NCBI GenBank assembly: GCA_902597895.1
Contig: CACJZM010000001.1
Location: 255,837-319,836 of the forward strand
DNA: 64,000 nt
Direction of reading: 5' to 3'
Origin: an uncultured Pelagibacteraceae bacterium
GTDB lineage: Bacteria > Pseudomonadota > Alphaproteobacteria > Pelagibacterales > Pelagibacteraceae
In this document: positions 18,069 to 27,605 of the stretch, one piece after another
How positions within the stretch are numbered: position 1 is the first letter of the stretch
Layout: each line of letters opens with the position of its first letter
Position numbers and translations under genes: made by a program
The notes under the pieces: model-generated
Told to the model about the DNA's origin: nothing
Database searches by the model: none
Seen by the model: the letters and a program-made list of their open reading frames with translations, nothing else

Positions 18069-19562
18069 CTAAGATAGAACTGGGATAGTAAATTCTGGGC
18101 CAGAATTATCTTCATTCCAAGTAATTGTAGCGGTTTTCAATTTTGTATAAAACCTAACTCCATCAGGTCCGTGAATTGAATGATCTCCAAATAGAGATCT
18201 CTTCCAACCACCAAAACTGTGATAAGCAACTGGCACAGGTATTGGAACATTAACGCCTATCATTCCGATTTTAGCATTTTCAGTAAAATGCTTGGCTATA
18301 TTTCCACTTTTAGTGAAAACTGCTGCTCCGTTTCCTAGCTCATGATCATTAACTAATTTTAAAGCATCCTCATATTTTTCTGTTGTCATCATACTTAATA
18401 CAGGTCCAAATATTTCTTCTTTATAAATTTTCATATCAGGTTTTACATCATCAAAAATAGTTGGCCCAACAAAATAACCGTTTTCATAACCTTGTTTTTT
18501 AAAATTCCTTCCATCTGAAAGTAATTTTGCTCCTTCTTTTTCTCCACTATCAATATATCCTAAAACTTTTTTGTAGTGGGCCTCACTACTTAATGGTCCA
18601 AAGTCAGTTTTTTCATCAGTATATGGTCCTACATTTAATTTAGATGTTTTTTCTAATAATGTTTTTTTTATATTTTTATTTGTCTCTTTTCCAACACATA
18701 CCGCCACTGATATAGCCATACATCTTTCACCAGCTGATCCAAATGCAGAACCGATTATAGCATCTGTTGTTTTATCAACATCTGCATCTGGCATTATCAC
18801 CATATGATTTTTTGCTCCCCCAAGAGCTTGAATTCTTTTATTATTTTTAGTTCCAGTATGATATACATATTCAGCAATTGGGGTTGAACCTACAAAACTA
18901 ATTGCTTGTACATCTTTATTTTCTAATAATGCATCAACTGACTCTTTATCTCCATTTACAACGTTTAACACTCCAGGAGGAAAACCAGCCTCTATTGCTA
19001 GCTCCCCCAATCTTATAGGACAGCTTGGATCTTTTTCAGAAGGTTTAAGAACAAAAGTATTTCCACATGCTATTGCTACTGGAAACATCCACATTGGAAC
19101 CATTGCTGGAAAATTAAATGGAGTAATTCCCGCACAAACTCCTAATGGCTGACGAAGCGTATGTGAGTCAACATTTGTTCCAACATTTGAAGAGTGTTCA
19201 CCTTTTAATGATGATGTTATTCCAGTCACATATTCAACAACCTCAATACCTCTTTGAATAGAACCTTTTGCATCCGGTATTGTCTTTCCATGTTGTTTTG
19301 AAACTAGTTCTGCAATTTCACTCATATTTTGGACTAAAAGATCTTTGTATTTTGAAAAAATTCTTGCTCTAGTTATTGGAGTTGTTTTTGACCATTTTAC
19401 AAAAGCTTTAGAGGAACTTTCAACTGCCATATTTATAATATCTTTACTTGCTAATTCAACCTCAGCAATTTGTTCTCCAGTTGCTGGATTGAATACTTTT
19501 CCTTTTCTGGAATTTTTATCTGTAAATTTTTTTCCTTCGATAAAGTGATTTATAGTGTCCAT
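18069..19562 (-). CDS. mmsA: CoA-acylating methylmalonate/malonate-semialdehyde dehydrogenase
   Basis: Aldehyde dehydrogenase that oxidatively decarboxylates (methyl)malonate semialdehyde to propionyl-CoA or acetyl-CoA with NAD. Features of the MmsA subfamily are the start HFIEGKKF, CAGITPFNFPAMVPMWMFPVAIACGN, the catalytic Cys281 in SAGERCMAIS, and the C-terminal FGGWKRSLFGDHSIHGPDGVRFYT. The 497-residue length is right. The neighbouring iron-type alcohol dehydrogenase and carboxylate transporter suggest it finishes breakdown of a hydroxy acid such as 3-hydroxypropionate; valine or inositol breakdown genes are not nearby. Confidence 0.93.
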   Translation of the reverse strand: MDTINHFIEGKKFTDKNSRKGKVFNPATGEQIAEVELASKDIINMAVESSSKAFVKWSKTTPITRARIFSKYKDLLVQNMSEIAELVSKQHGKTIPDAKGSIQRGIEVVEYVTGITSSLKGEHSSNVGTNVDSHTLRQPLGVCAGITPFNFPAMVPMWMFPVAIACGNTFVLKPSEKDPSCPIRLGELAIEAGFPPGVLNVVNGDKESVDALLENKDVQAISFVGSTPIAEYVYHTGTKNNKRIQALGGAKNHMVIMPDADVDKTTDAIIGSAFGSAGERCMAISVAVCVGKETNKNIKKTLLEKTSKLNVGPYTDEKTDFGPLSSEAHYKKVLGYIDSGEKEGAKLLSDGRNFKKQGYENGYFVGPTIFDDVKPDMKIYKEEIFGPVLSMMTTEKYEDALKLVNDHELGNGAAVFTKSGNIAKHFTENAKIGMIGVNVPIPVPVAYHSFGGWKRSLFGDHSIHGPDGVRFYTKLKTATITWNEDNSGPEFTIPVLS

Positions 19563-19616
19563 ATTAAAAAATTTAATTAAAGTTATATCAATTAAATTCT
19601 ATTTTCAACAAATTGC

Positions 19617-19643
19617 TTAAATGAGAAAATTCTTATCATTTAA
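19617..19643. promoter_or_regulatory. Inverted repeat, possible operator between mmsA and the alcohol dehydrogenase
   Basis: TTAAATGA (19617-19624) and TCATTTAA (19636-19643) form a perfect 8-bp inverted repeat with an 11-base spacer in the divergent promoter region. It could be the site for the IclR-type regulator encoded next to mmsA. In such AT-rich DNA short inverted repeats also occur by chance. Confidence 0.4.
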
Positions 19644-19656
19644 GGATAATAGGCTA

Positions 19657-19685
19657 TTGACTCTCATTTTTACATATATTTAAAT
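19657..19685 (+). promoter_or_regulatory. Candidate promoter for the alcohol dehydrogenase/TRAP genes
   Basis: TTGACT (19657-19662) and TTAAAT (19680-19685) with a 17-base spacer resemble a sigma-70 promoter. It lies just downstream of the inverted repeat and about 37 bases before the likely TTG start. Confidence 0.45.
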
Positions 19686-19721
19686 CATTGATTAAAGATT
19701 AACTTATTGCGGGGGTACCCT

Positions 19722-20909
19722 TTGAGTATTAGGGATAATGTTAGAGTTTGTGTGCCAAGATATCTACAAATTGGCAAGGGAAGTTTAAATCAGCTTCCAG
19801 AAATCATAAAAATTTTAGGTTCAATTAAATCATTACTTATAGTCACTGATAAACAGATGGTTCAATTTGGTTATGTAAAAAAATTGCAGGAAGTTTTAAG
19901 CAAAGGTGGGTTCAAGTCTGATGTATTTGACGATACGATACCTGACCCAACAGACAAGGTTGTTCTAAAAGGTATTGAAGTTTTAGAAAAAAATAAAAAT
20001 GATGCAGTAATTGGTTTTGGTGGAGGAAGTCCAATCGATACAGCCAAGGCTATAGCTGTACTATCTCAGTACAGTAGAGATATTCAAGATTATAAACCTC
20101 CAGGGACATTTGATAAAAAAGGATTGCCAATTATAGCAATACCAACAACAGCAGGTACAGGATCAGAGGTTACACATCATTCAGTCATAATAGATACAAG
20201 AACTAATAATCTAGAAAAAATATCATGTAGAGGAGAAGGTTTTGTGCCTATAGTTTCAATAATAGATTATGAATTAACCTTATCCAAACCAAGAAGACTT
20301 ACGATTGATAGTGCGATTGATACTTTAACACATGGTATAGAGGCTTATGTGAGTAAGAAAGCAACTTTATTTTCAGATAGAATGGCTCTAGATACAATTA
20401 GACTTGTAACAGAAAATATTTATGCTGTTGATAAAAATCCAAAAGATTTGAAAGCAAGAGAAGGTTTAATGCTCGCAGCGACCCTAGGGGGATTGGCATT
20501 TTCTAATGCATCCATATGTTTAGTGCATGGAATGAGTAGACCACTTGGAAGTAATTTTAAAGTCCCACATGGCTTAAGTAATGCAATGCTATTACCTACA
20601 ATAACAGAATTTTCAATTGAATATGCAAAAAGTCGTTATGCAGAATGTAGTAGAGCAGGAAAATTTGCATTACAACAGGACAATGATGAAGTTGCATGTA
20701 ACAAACTATTGAGTGGTCTTTATAAAATAAATAAAGATTTTGAAGTACCATCAATGAAAAATTTTGGAATAGACCAAAAAAATTTTGAGGAGCAGTTAGA
20801 AAATATGGCTACTGATGCAGAAATTTCAGGTGCGCCAAACCTCAATCCAAGAGTGCCATCTGTAAAGGAAATGATTAATCTTTATGGAGAAGCATGGAGA
20901 GCATTTTAA
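19722..20909 (+). CDS. Iron-type (group III) alcohol dehydrogenase
   Basis: NAD-dependent dehydrogenase with the Fe-ADH fold: nucleotide-binding GFGGGSPIDTAKA and PTTAGTGSEVTHHSV, then the metal ligands D200 and H204 (AIDTLTHGIEAY), H269 (CLVHGM) and H283 (VPHGLSNA), numbered from TTG 19722. I chose this TTG because GGGGGT lies just upstream; another TTG at 19707 would add five residues. The histidine four residues after the third ligand, usual in the VHxxAHPLG pattern, is Arg273. Divergent from mmsA and followed by a TRAP transporter. It may oxidise 3-hydroxypropionate or a similar hydroxy acid to the semialdehyde for MmsA; this is inference. Confidence 0.88.
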   Translation: MSIRDNVRVCVPRYLQIGKGSLNQLPEIIKILGSIKSLLIVTDKQMVQFGYVKKLQEVLSKGGFKSDVFDDTIPDPTDKVVLKGIEVLEKNKNDAVIGFGGGSPIDTAKAIAVLSQYSRDIQDYKPPGTFDKKGLPIIAIPTTAGTGSEVTHHSVIIDTRTNNLEKISCRGEGFVPIVSIIDYELTLSKPRRLTIDSAIDTLTHGIEAYVSKKATLFSDRMALDTIRLVTENIYAVDKNPKDLKAREGLMLAATLGGLAFSNASICLVHGMSRPLGSNFKVPHGLSNAMLLPTITEFSIEYAKSRYAECSRAGKFALQQDNDEVACNKLLSGLYKINKDFEVPSMKNFGIDQKNFEEQLENMATDAEISGAPNLNPRVPSVKEMINLYGEAWRAF

Positions 20910-20968
20910 GCAAAGAGTTGGAAATGTTCTTCCTTAATAAACAACAGCTCTTAAAAGAGAGGGGAAAG

Positions 20969-22033
20969 ATGAGAAAACTAATAAAAACGTCTATCAGTCT
21001 TTTTGCTGTATTTGCATTAATGATAACATTTTCACTTCAACAAGTTAGTGCAGCAGATAAGATTAGATGGAAAGTGCAATCTACTTTTAATACTGGTTGG
21101 CCAGCATTAGGAGATCCAGTTGCTCGTTTAGCAGATACTTTAAAGAGAGCTACTGATGGAAGAATTCAATTAAAGGTTTATGAACCAGGTAAAATTCTTC
21201 CACCTTTAGAAATTTCACCTTCAATTACAAAAGGTGACTTACCAGCAGCTTATAACTATATGGCTTATGACCAAGGAAGAATTCCGGCGGCAGTTTTATT
21301 TGCAGCAGTTCCATTTGGAATGGAGCCATGGGAGTATGCAGCTTGGTGGTTTGAAGGAGAAGGCTCTAAATTAGCGAATGAGATATATAATAAAAGCAAT
21401 ATTCAAGTATTGTTATGTAGTACGATTGGACCAGAAACAGCAGGTTGGTATAGAAATCCTATAACAAGCTTAGCTGATCTTAAAGGTCTAAAAATTCGTT
21501 TCTCAGGTTTAGGAGGAATGGTACTAAATGAAATTGGTGCTTCAGCAACTTTAATGGCTGGTGGAGAAATTTTTGCAGCTCTAGAAAAAGGAACTTTAGA
21601 TGCTACTGAATATTCTATGCCCGCTATTGATGAGGTTTTAGGTTTTCATAAGATCACTAAATTCAACCTATTTCCAGGTTGGCACCAAGTATCAACATCA
21701 ACTCACTTCATGATCAATTTAGATCTATGGAAAAAAATGGGAGCAGCTGACCAAGCTTTATTTGAAATGGCTTGTACAGCAGCAGCTATGAGAGCAATCA
21801 CAACTGGCGAATATTTACAAGGTAAGCAAATTCAAAGTTTTCCTTCTAAAGGCGTAACAGCAGCAAGATTGCCTGATAGTGTATTGAGAGAACTACAAAA
21901 AGTAAGCGCAAGAGTAATGAAAGAAGAATCTGCAAAAGACGCTGACTTTAAAAGAGTATGGGAATCTCAACAAGCATTCATGAAAGAGTATGATGTTTGG
22001 CAAAAATGGGGATATTTACCTCGAAACTTTTAA
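20969..22033 (+). CDS. dctP: TRAP transporter substrate-binding protein (DctP family)
   Basis: Periplasmic solute receptor. From the ATG at 20969, preceded by GAGAGGGGAAAG, it starts with a clear Sec signal peptide (basic MRKLIK, hydrophobic core, cleavage likely after VSA). The frame extends back to 20894 without looking coding. The conserved carboxylate-binding arginine lies in LKGLKIRFSGLGG; GTLDATEYSMPAIDEVLGF and the NLFPGWHQVSTSTHFMIN region resemble the 2-oxoacid or lactate (TakP-like) receptor group. The mature protein is about 325 residues. Ligand is probably an organic acid fed to the dehydrogenase and MmsA. Confidence 0.93.
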   Translation: MRKLIKTSISLFAVFALMITFSLQQVSAADKIRWKVQSTFNTGWPALGDPVARLADTLKRATDGRIQLKVYEPGKILPPLEISPSITKGDLPAAYNYMAYDQGRIPAAVLFAAVPFGMEPWEYAAWWFEGEGSKLANEIYNKSNIQVLLCSTIGPETAGWYRNPITSLADLKGLKIRFSGLGGMVLNEIGASATLMAGGEIFAALEKGTLDATEYSMPAIDEVLGFHKITKFNLFPGWHQVSTSTHFMINLDLWKKMGAADQALFEMACTAAAMRAITTGEYLQGKQIQSFPSKGVTAARLPDSVLRELQKVSARVMKEESAKDADFKRVWESQQAFMKEYDVWQKWGYLPRNF

Positions 22034-22079
22034 GTATTTAAGTTGATACTTTAAAGGTTTATCGTTAAGTTTAAGTAAA

Positions 22080-22104
22080 GCAGCCAGTATACCTGGCTGC
22101 TTTT
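22080..22104 (+). terminator. Intrinsic terminator between dctP and dctQ
   Basis: GCAGCCAG (22080-22087), loop TATAC, CTGGCTGC (22093-22100), then TTTTCTTTT. This perfect 8-bp GC-rich stem with a T tract is the strongest terminator in the window. Placed after the receptor gene and before the membrane subunits, it should make DctP much more abundant than DctQM, as transport by an abundant binding protein needs, or stabilise the dctP mRNA 3' end. Confidence 0.88.
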
Positions 22105-22131
22105 CTTTTATAACTAATTAAGAGAATTTTT

Positions 22132-22701
22132 ATGGCTAAAGATTTAACAGAAATTAAAAGTGGATTAGACAGGAAACTTCAATTAAGACATTTGCCATTT
22201 ACAAGAGCAATTGATAACTTTGTTTTAAAAGTTGGTGAAGTCTTTAATTGGTTGTGGGTTATTCTTGTTGCAGTCATAATATTAAATGTAGTTCTTAGAT
22301 ATGTTTTTAAGAGCGGAATGATAGAGTTAGAAGAGTTACAATGGCATTTATATTGTATTGGATGGCTGATAGGTTTATCTTCTACTTATATAGTTGATCA
22401 GCATGTAAGAGTTGATGTTTTAAGTGAAAGACTTGCTTTTAAAACCAAGCTTTGGTTTGAATTTTTCGGAATTCTTTTATTATTTTTACCATTCATAATC
22501 TTGGTATTATACTATTCAGTACCTTTCTTTGAACTTTCATGGACAACAAATGAAAGGTCTACATCAGCAAATGGTTTGCCTGCAAGGTGGCTTGTAAAAG
22601 GTTTCTTAGTAATTAGTTTCTTTTTATTATTAATGGCAGGAGTTTCAAGAATTACAAGAGTAGTTGCTACATTACGTTATGGGTTAGAGAAGAAAATATA
22701 A
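22132..22701 (+). CDS. dctQ: TRAP transporter small membrane subunit (DctQ family)
   Basis: Four-helix membrane protein of 189 residues. Hydrophobic segments lie near residues 38-58, 73-92, 105-127 and 151-170, with the family pattern ELEELQWHLYCIGWLIGLSSTYIVDQHVRVDVL in the middle. It pairs with DctM, whose ATG overlaps its stop (TAATG), and depends on readthrough of the terminator upstream. Confidence 0.93.
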   Translation: MAKDLTEIKSGLDRKLQLRHLPFTRAIDNFVLKVGEVFNWLWVILVAVIILNVVLRYVFKSGMIELEELQWHLYCIGWLIGLSSTYIVDQHVRVDVLSERLAFKTKLWFEFFGILLLFLPFIILVLYYSVPFFELSWTTNERSTSANGLPARWLVKGFLVISFFLLLMAGVSRITRVVATLRYGLEKKI

Positions 22702-24062
22702 TGGAATTATTTACTGAACATTTTATGGCAATTGCTCTTTTTTTTAGTTTTATACTTTTAATTTTTTATGGATTTCCAGTGGCGTGGACAATGGGAGGAT
22801 TAGGAGTACTATTTATTATCCTATCAATGTTGTCTGACAGTTTATTTGACACTTTTTATGGAGTTGATTGGGGTTTTGCTTCAATGGTTGTTTATAGGTT
22901 ATATGGAGTAATGGCTAACTGGGTTTTAGTTGCTTTACCTATGTTTATTTTTATGGGTATCATGATGGATAAATCAGGTATTGCAGAGGATCTAATGACA
23001 GATCTTTCAAAATTATTCGGAAAGACTAGAGGTGGATTAGCAATAGCAATTGTTTTTATTGGTGTTTTATTAGCAGCATCTACTGGAATAATTGGAGCTG
23101 CAGTTGTTCTCTTAACCATATTAGGTGTGCCTCTAATGTTAAAGAATAATTATAGCAAGGATTTAGCTTGTGGAGTTGTTTGTGCAACTGGAACTCTTGG
23201 GATTTTAATTCCTCCGAGCATTATGTTAGTTATTATGGGAGATCAGGTTAGAATATCTGTTGGAGATCTATTTATGGGTGCAGTATTCCCAGGACTTTTA
23301 CTTGGATTACTGTATACTATTTTCATTGTTGGGTATGCTTATTTAAAACCCAAGGTTGCTCCTCTTCCTAAAGATGCTGAGAATATTAATCTTAAAATTA
23401 TTTTTAGAGTATTGAAATCTATAATACCACCTGCGTTATTAATTGTTGCAGTTTTAGGAAGTATTTTTATGGGTATTGCAACTCCAACAGAAGCATCAGG
23501 AGTTGGTGCTTTAGGAGCATCATTGTTAGCTATATTTAGGGGGAGATTATCATTTGAAGATTTAAAACACGTAATTCGTAAAACAACTCAAACTACAGCT
23601 TACATTTTTGCACTTTTTGTAGGTGCAACCATGTTTGCTCTTATACTTAGAGGTCTTGGAGGAGATGAATTAATAGAGGGTGCTTTAAAAGCTTTGCCCT
23701 TTGGCACAAACGGAGTAGTTATTGTAGTTTTATTGATAGCATTTATATTAGGCTTCTTTCTTGATTGGATAGAAATTACACTAATCATTCTTCCATTTTT
23801 AGCACCAGTTATGGTTGATCTCGGAGTAGATTTGGTATGGTTTATTGTAATGTTTGCTGTAGTTTTACAAACCTCTTTTATTACTCCACCAGTTGGTTTT
23901 GCATTATTCTATATGAGAGGAGTAGCCCCTGAAGGAATTAATATTAAAAATATCTATAGAGGAATAATACCATTTGTAGTTTTACAACTTATTGCAGTTA
24001 CTATTGTTTTTAATTTTCCAGAAATTGTAACTTGGTTACCAAAAGTTGCGTACGGTCCATAA
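22701..24062 (+). CDS. dctM: TRAP transporter large membrane subunit (DctM family)
   Basis: Ion-transporter-superfamily permease that drives uptake with the sodium gradient. 453 residues, mostly hydrophobic, with the signatures FIGVLLAASTGIIGAAVVLLTILG, ATGTLGILIPPSIMLVIMGDQ and ATPTEASGVGALGA, a second inverted repeat half, and FITPPVGFALFYMRG near the C terminus. It completes the P-Q-M set and ends 10 bases before the small secreted protein gene. Confidence 0.95.
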   Translation: MELFTEHFMAIALFFSFILLIFYGFPVAWTMGGLGVLFIILSMLSDSLFDTFYGVDWGFASMVVYRLYGVMANWVLVALPMFIFMGIMMDKSGIAEDLMTDLSKLFGKTRGGLAIAIVFIGVLLAASTGIIGAAVVLLTILGVPLMLKNNYSKDLACGVVCATGTLGILIPPSIMLVIMGDQVRISVGDLFMGAVFPGLLLGLLYTIFIVGYAYLKPKVAPLPKDAENINLKIIFRVLKSIIPPALLIVAVLGSIFMGIATPTEASGVGALGASLLAIFRGRLSFEDLKHVIRKTTQTTAYIFALFVGATMFALILRGLGGDELIEGALKALPFGTNGVVIVVLLIAFILGFFLDWIEITLIILPFLAPVMVDLGVDLVWFIVMFAVVLQTSFITPPVGFALFYMRGVAPEGINIKNIYRGIIPFVVLQLIAVTIVFNFPEIVTWLPKVAYGP

Positions 24063-24072
24063 AAAATAAAAA

Positions 24073-24516
24073 ATGAAAAAAGTCTTATCAATAGTATTTA
24101 TTCTATTAATTTTTTTTGGTCCTTCTTATGCAAGTTTTAAAGATTCATTAAAACAGCATTTAGAAAAAAATAATATTGAGGATGGGTCTACACAAATATA
24201 TTTATTAAATAGATGTAGCGCAGTTTACACATATGCATCTGCGATTCTTTTAGAAACTGATAAGTTAAATTCTAAAAATTTTATTGAAATATCAAATAAT
24301 CTTTTATTCAAAGCTATCGAATTAATGATTATAGAAGAAAAAGAAAAAAAATTGGAACAAGCTCAAAAAAATGCAGAAGATATAAGAAAGAAAATGTTTG
24401 ATGAATATATTATTGAAGGAAAGAAAAATTGGGAAAAAAATAAGTCTCATTTTAAAGGTTCATTTATTTCTGAGGACATGTTAATTTGTTCAAATTTAGT
24501 AGAGGGTGAAGATTAA
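24073..24516 (+). CDS. Small secreted protein of unknown function
   Basis: 147 residues, not recognised. It begins with a signal peptide (MKKVLSIVFILLIFFGPSYA, cleavage likely after SYA). The mature part is highly charged and predicted mostly helical, with a Glu/Lys-rich stretch near residues 91-110, and has two cysteines, C48 (NRCSAVYTYAS) and C137 (LICSNLV), that could form a disulfide in the periplasm. It lies between dctM and mdh on the same strand. A role cannot be assigned. Confidence 0.75.
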   Translation: MKKVLSIVFILLIFFGPSYASFKDSLKQHLEKNNIEDGSTQIYLLNRCSAVYTYASAILLETDKLNSKNFIEISNNLLFKAIELMIIEEKEKKLEQAQKNAEDIRKKMFDEYIIEGKKNWEKNKSHFKGSFISEDMLICSNLVEGED

Positions 24517-24554
24517 TCTTAAAATTTAGTTGAATAATTTTAATTTATCAATAA

Positions 24555-25535
<981 letters not shown>

Positions 25536-25538
25536 AGA

Positions 25539-26699
25539 ATGAATATTCACGAACATCAAGCCAAAAAAATTCTTAAAAAGTACGGTGCACCCGTTCCTGA
25601 AGGTGTTTATGGTTTTTCCGTTGCAGAGATAGTTGATAAAGCAAAAAATTTAAATACTAAAAAATTTGTTCTTAAAGCACAGATACATGCAGGAGGTAGA
25701 GGCAAAGCAGGAGGCATAAAGATACTAAACAATATTGATGAATTAAAAGTTGCATCTGCAGAATTATTAGGAAAAAAACTAATTACACCTCAAACAGGAA
25801 TAGACGGTAAAGAGGTTAAAAGAATATATGTAGAGGAGTCTTCAGAAATATCAAAAGAATTTTATCTTTCATGTATAGTTGATAGAGCAACTTCAAAAAT
25901 AGCATTTATTTCGAGTGACCAAGGTGGCATGGATATTGAAGAGGTAGCAAAAAACAATCCTGAAAAGATTATTACTACAAGAATAGATTTTCAAACAGAA
26001 ATTAAGCATGAAGATTGTGAAGAAGTAATTAAAATATTTAAATTAAATTCAGATGCAAATAATCAAGCAATTAAATTAATCAAGTCAATTTATAAATTAT
26101 TCATAGAGAATGATGCTAGTCTTATTGAAATTAATCCTCTTATTTTAACAAAAGATAATAAAATTATTTGTTTAGATGCAAAAATAAATTTTGATGATAA
26201 TGCACTTTTTAGAAACCAAGAAATTTTAAGCTTAAGAGATTTAACTGAGGAAGAGGAAAAAGAAATTGAAGCAAGCAAATATGATTTATCATATATAAAG
26301 TTAGATGGAAATATTGGATGTATGGTCAATGGGGCTGGCCTTGCGATGGCAACAATGGATATCATTAAACTTTATGGAGAAGAGCCTGCTAATTTTTTAG
26401 ATGTTGGTGGTGGCGCATCTAAAGAAAAAGTATCAGCAGCATTTAAAATTATTTTATCTGATAGAAATGTGAAAGGAATTTTAATTAATATTTTTGGTGG
26501 GATAATGAGATGTGATATCCTTGCTCAAGGTGTTGTTGATGCAGCAAATGAAATAAATATAAATGTACCCTTAGTAGTTAGACTTGCAGGTACAAAATTT
26601 GAAGAAGGAAAAAAAATTTTAGATAACTCTGGACTAAAGATTATATCTGCATCAGACTTATCAGATGCTGCAAAAAAAATAGTTGAGGCTATAAAATAA
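25539..26699 (+). CDS. sucC: Succinyl-CoA synthetase beta subunit
   Basis: ATP-grasp subunit of succinate-CoA ligase, which makes ATP or GTP from succinyl-CoA. Recognised by the start [45 protein letters not shown] and the C-terminal [11 protein letters not shown] and [10 protein letters not shown]. 386 residues, standard. The stop overlaps the sucD ATG (TAATG). Confidence 0.97.
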   Translation: MNIHEHQAKKILKKYGAPVPEGVYGFSVAEIVDKAKNLNTKKFVLKAQIHAGGRGKAGGIKILNNIDELKVASAELLGKKLITPQTGIDGKEVKRIYVEESSEISKEFYLSCIVDRATSKIAFISSDQGGMDIEEVAKNNPEKIITTRIDFQTEIKHEDCEEVIKIFKLNSDANNQAIKLIKSIYKLFIENDASLIEINPLILTKDNKIICLDAKINFDDNALFRNQEILSLRDLTEEEEKEIEASKYDLSYIKLDGNIGCMVNGAGLAMATMDIIKLYGEEPANFLDVGGGASKEKVSAAFKIILSDRNVKGILINIFGGIMRCDILAQGVVDAANEININVPLVVRLAGTKFEEGKKILDNSGLKIISASDLSDAAKKIVEAIK

Positions 26700-27574
26700 T
26701 GTCTGTTTTAGTTGATAAAAATACAAGACTAATATGTCAAGGCTTTACCGGAACACATGGTACGTTTCACTCAGACCAAGCAATAAAGTATGGTACAAAT
26801 TTAGTTGGTGGTGTCACTCCAAAAAAAGGAGGACAAGTACATTTAGGAAAACCTGTTTTTAATTCAGTTATTGAGGCTAAGGAAAATACAAACGCAAATG
26901 CCACTATGATATATGTTCCTGCAAAATTTGCTGCTTCAGCAATTATTGAAGCTATTGACGCATCTATAGAATTAATAGTTTGTATTACAGAAGGAATTCC
27001 TGTTTTAGATATGCTTAAAGTAAAAAAAAAATTAGCAGGGTCTAAGTCAAGATTAATTGGACCTAACTGTCCTGGGATTATAACTCCTGGTGAATGTAAA
27101 ATTGGAATTATGCCCGGAAATATTCATAAAAAAGGCTCAGTTGGAATTGTATCAAGATCTGGAACATTAACCTACGAAGCAGTCTACCAAACTACTAAGA
27201 ATGGCCTTGGGCAATCGACATGTATTGGAATAGGAGGAGACCCTATTAATGGAACAAATTTTATAGATTGTTTAGAGCTTTTTTTAAATGATAAAGAAAC
27301 AAAATCAATATTGATGATTGGAGAGATAGGAGGTACCGCAGAAGAAGAAGCAGCTGAATATATAAAAAATCAGAAAATTAAAAAACCAATGGTAGGATTC
27401 ATAGCAGGTATAACTGCGCCTCCCGGCAGAAGAATGGGACATGCTGGTGCAATAATATCTGGAGGCAAAGGTGGCGCAGATCAAAAAATAAAAAAAATGG
27501 AAGAATCTGGAATAACAATTGCAAAATCTCCATCAGAAATTGGAATTACACTAATAAATAAATTGAATAATTGA
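26699..27574 (+). CDS. sucD: Succinyl-CoA synthetase alpha subunit
   Basis: CoA-binding subunit carrying the phosphohistidine. [19 protein letters not shown] is the N-terminal CoA-binding region, [21 protein letters not shown] follows, and the active-site His is in [15 protein letters not shown]. 291 residues. Followed by a 31-base gap with a short hairpin, then sucA. Confidence 0.97.
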   Translation: MSVLVDKNTRLICQGFTGTHGTFHSDQAIKYGTNLVGGVTPKKGGQVHLGKPVFNSVIEAKENTNANATMIYVPAKFAASAIIEAIDASIELIVCITEGIPVLDMLKVKKKLAGSKSRLIGPNCPGIITPGECKIGIMPGNIHKKGSVGIVSRSGTLTYEAVYQTTKNGLGQSTCIGIGGDPINGTNFIDCLELFLNDKETKSILMIGEIGGTAEEEAAEYIKNQKIKKPMVGFIAGITAPPGRRMGHAGAIISGGKGGADQKIKKMEESGITIAKSPSEIGITLINKLNN

Positions 27575-27576
27575 AA

Positions 27577-27593
27577 AATACTATCTAAGTATT
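27577..27593 (+). repeat. Short hairpin between sucD and sucA
   Basis: AATACT (27577-27582) and AGTATT (27588-27593) pair around a five-base loop, followed by ATATTTAAAATA. There is no run of T long enough for a clear terminator. It could mark an RNA processing or pausing point separating sucCD from sucAB-lpd, or be chance in AT-rich DNA. Confidence 0.35.
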
Positions 27594-27605
27594 ATATTTA
27601 AAATA

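Noticed and set aside
20894..20968. Upstream extension of the TRAP receptor by 25 residues
   Set aside because: The ATG at 20969 has a ribosome-binding site and begins a standard signal peptide; the extension would bury it.
27577..27593. sucD-sucA hairpin as a terminator
   Set aside because: The stem is only 6 bp and AT-rich and lacks a T run, so I list it only as a weak hairpin.
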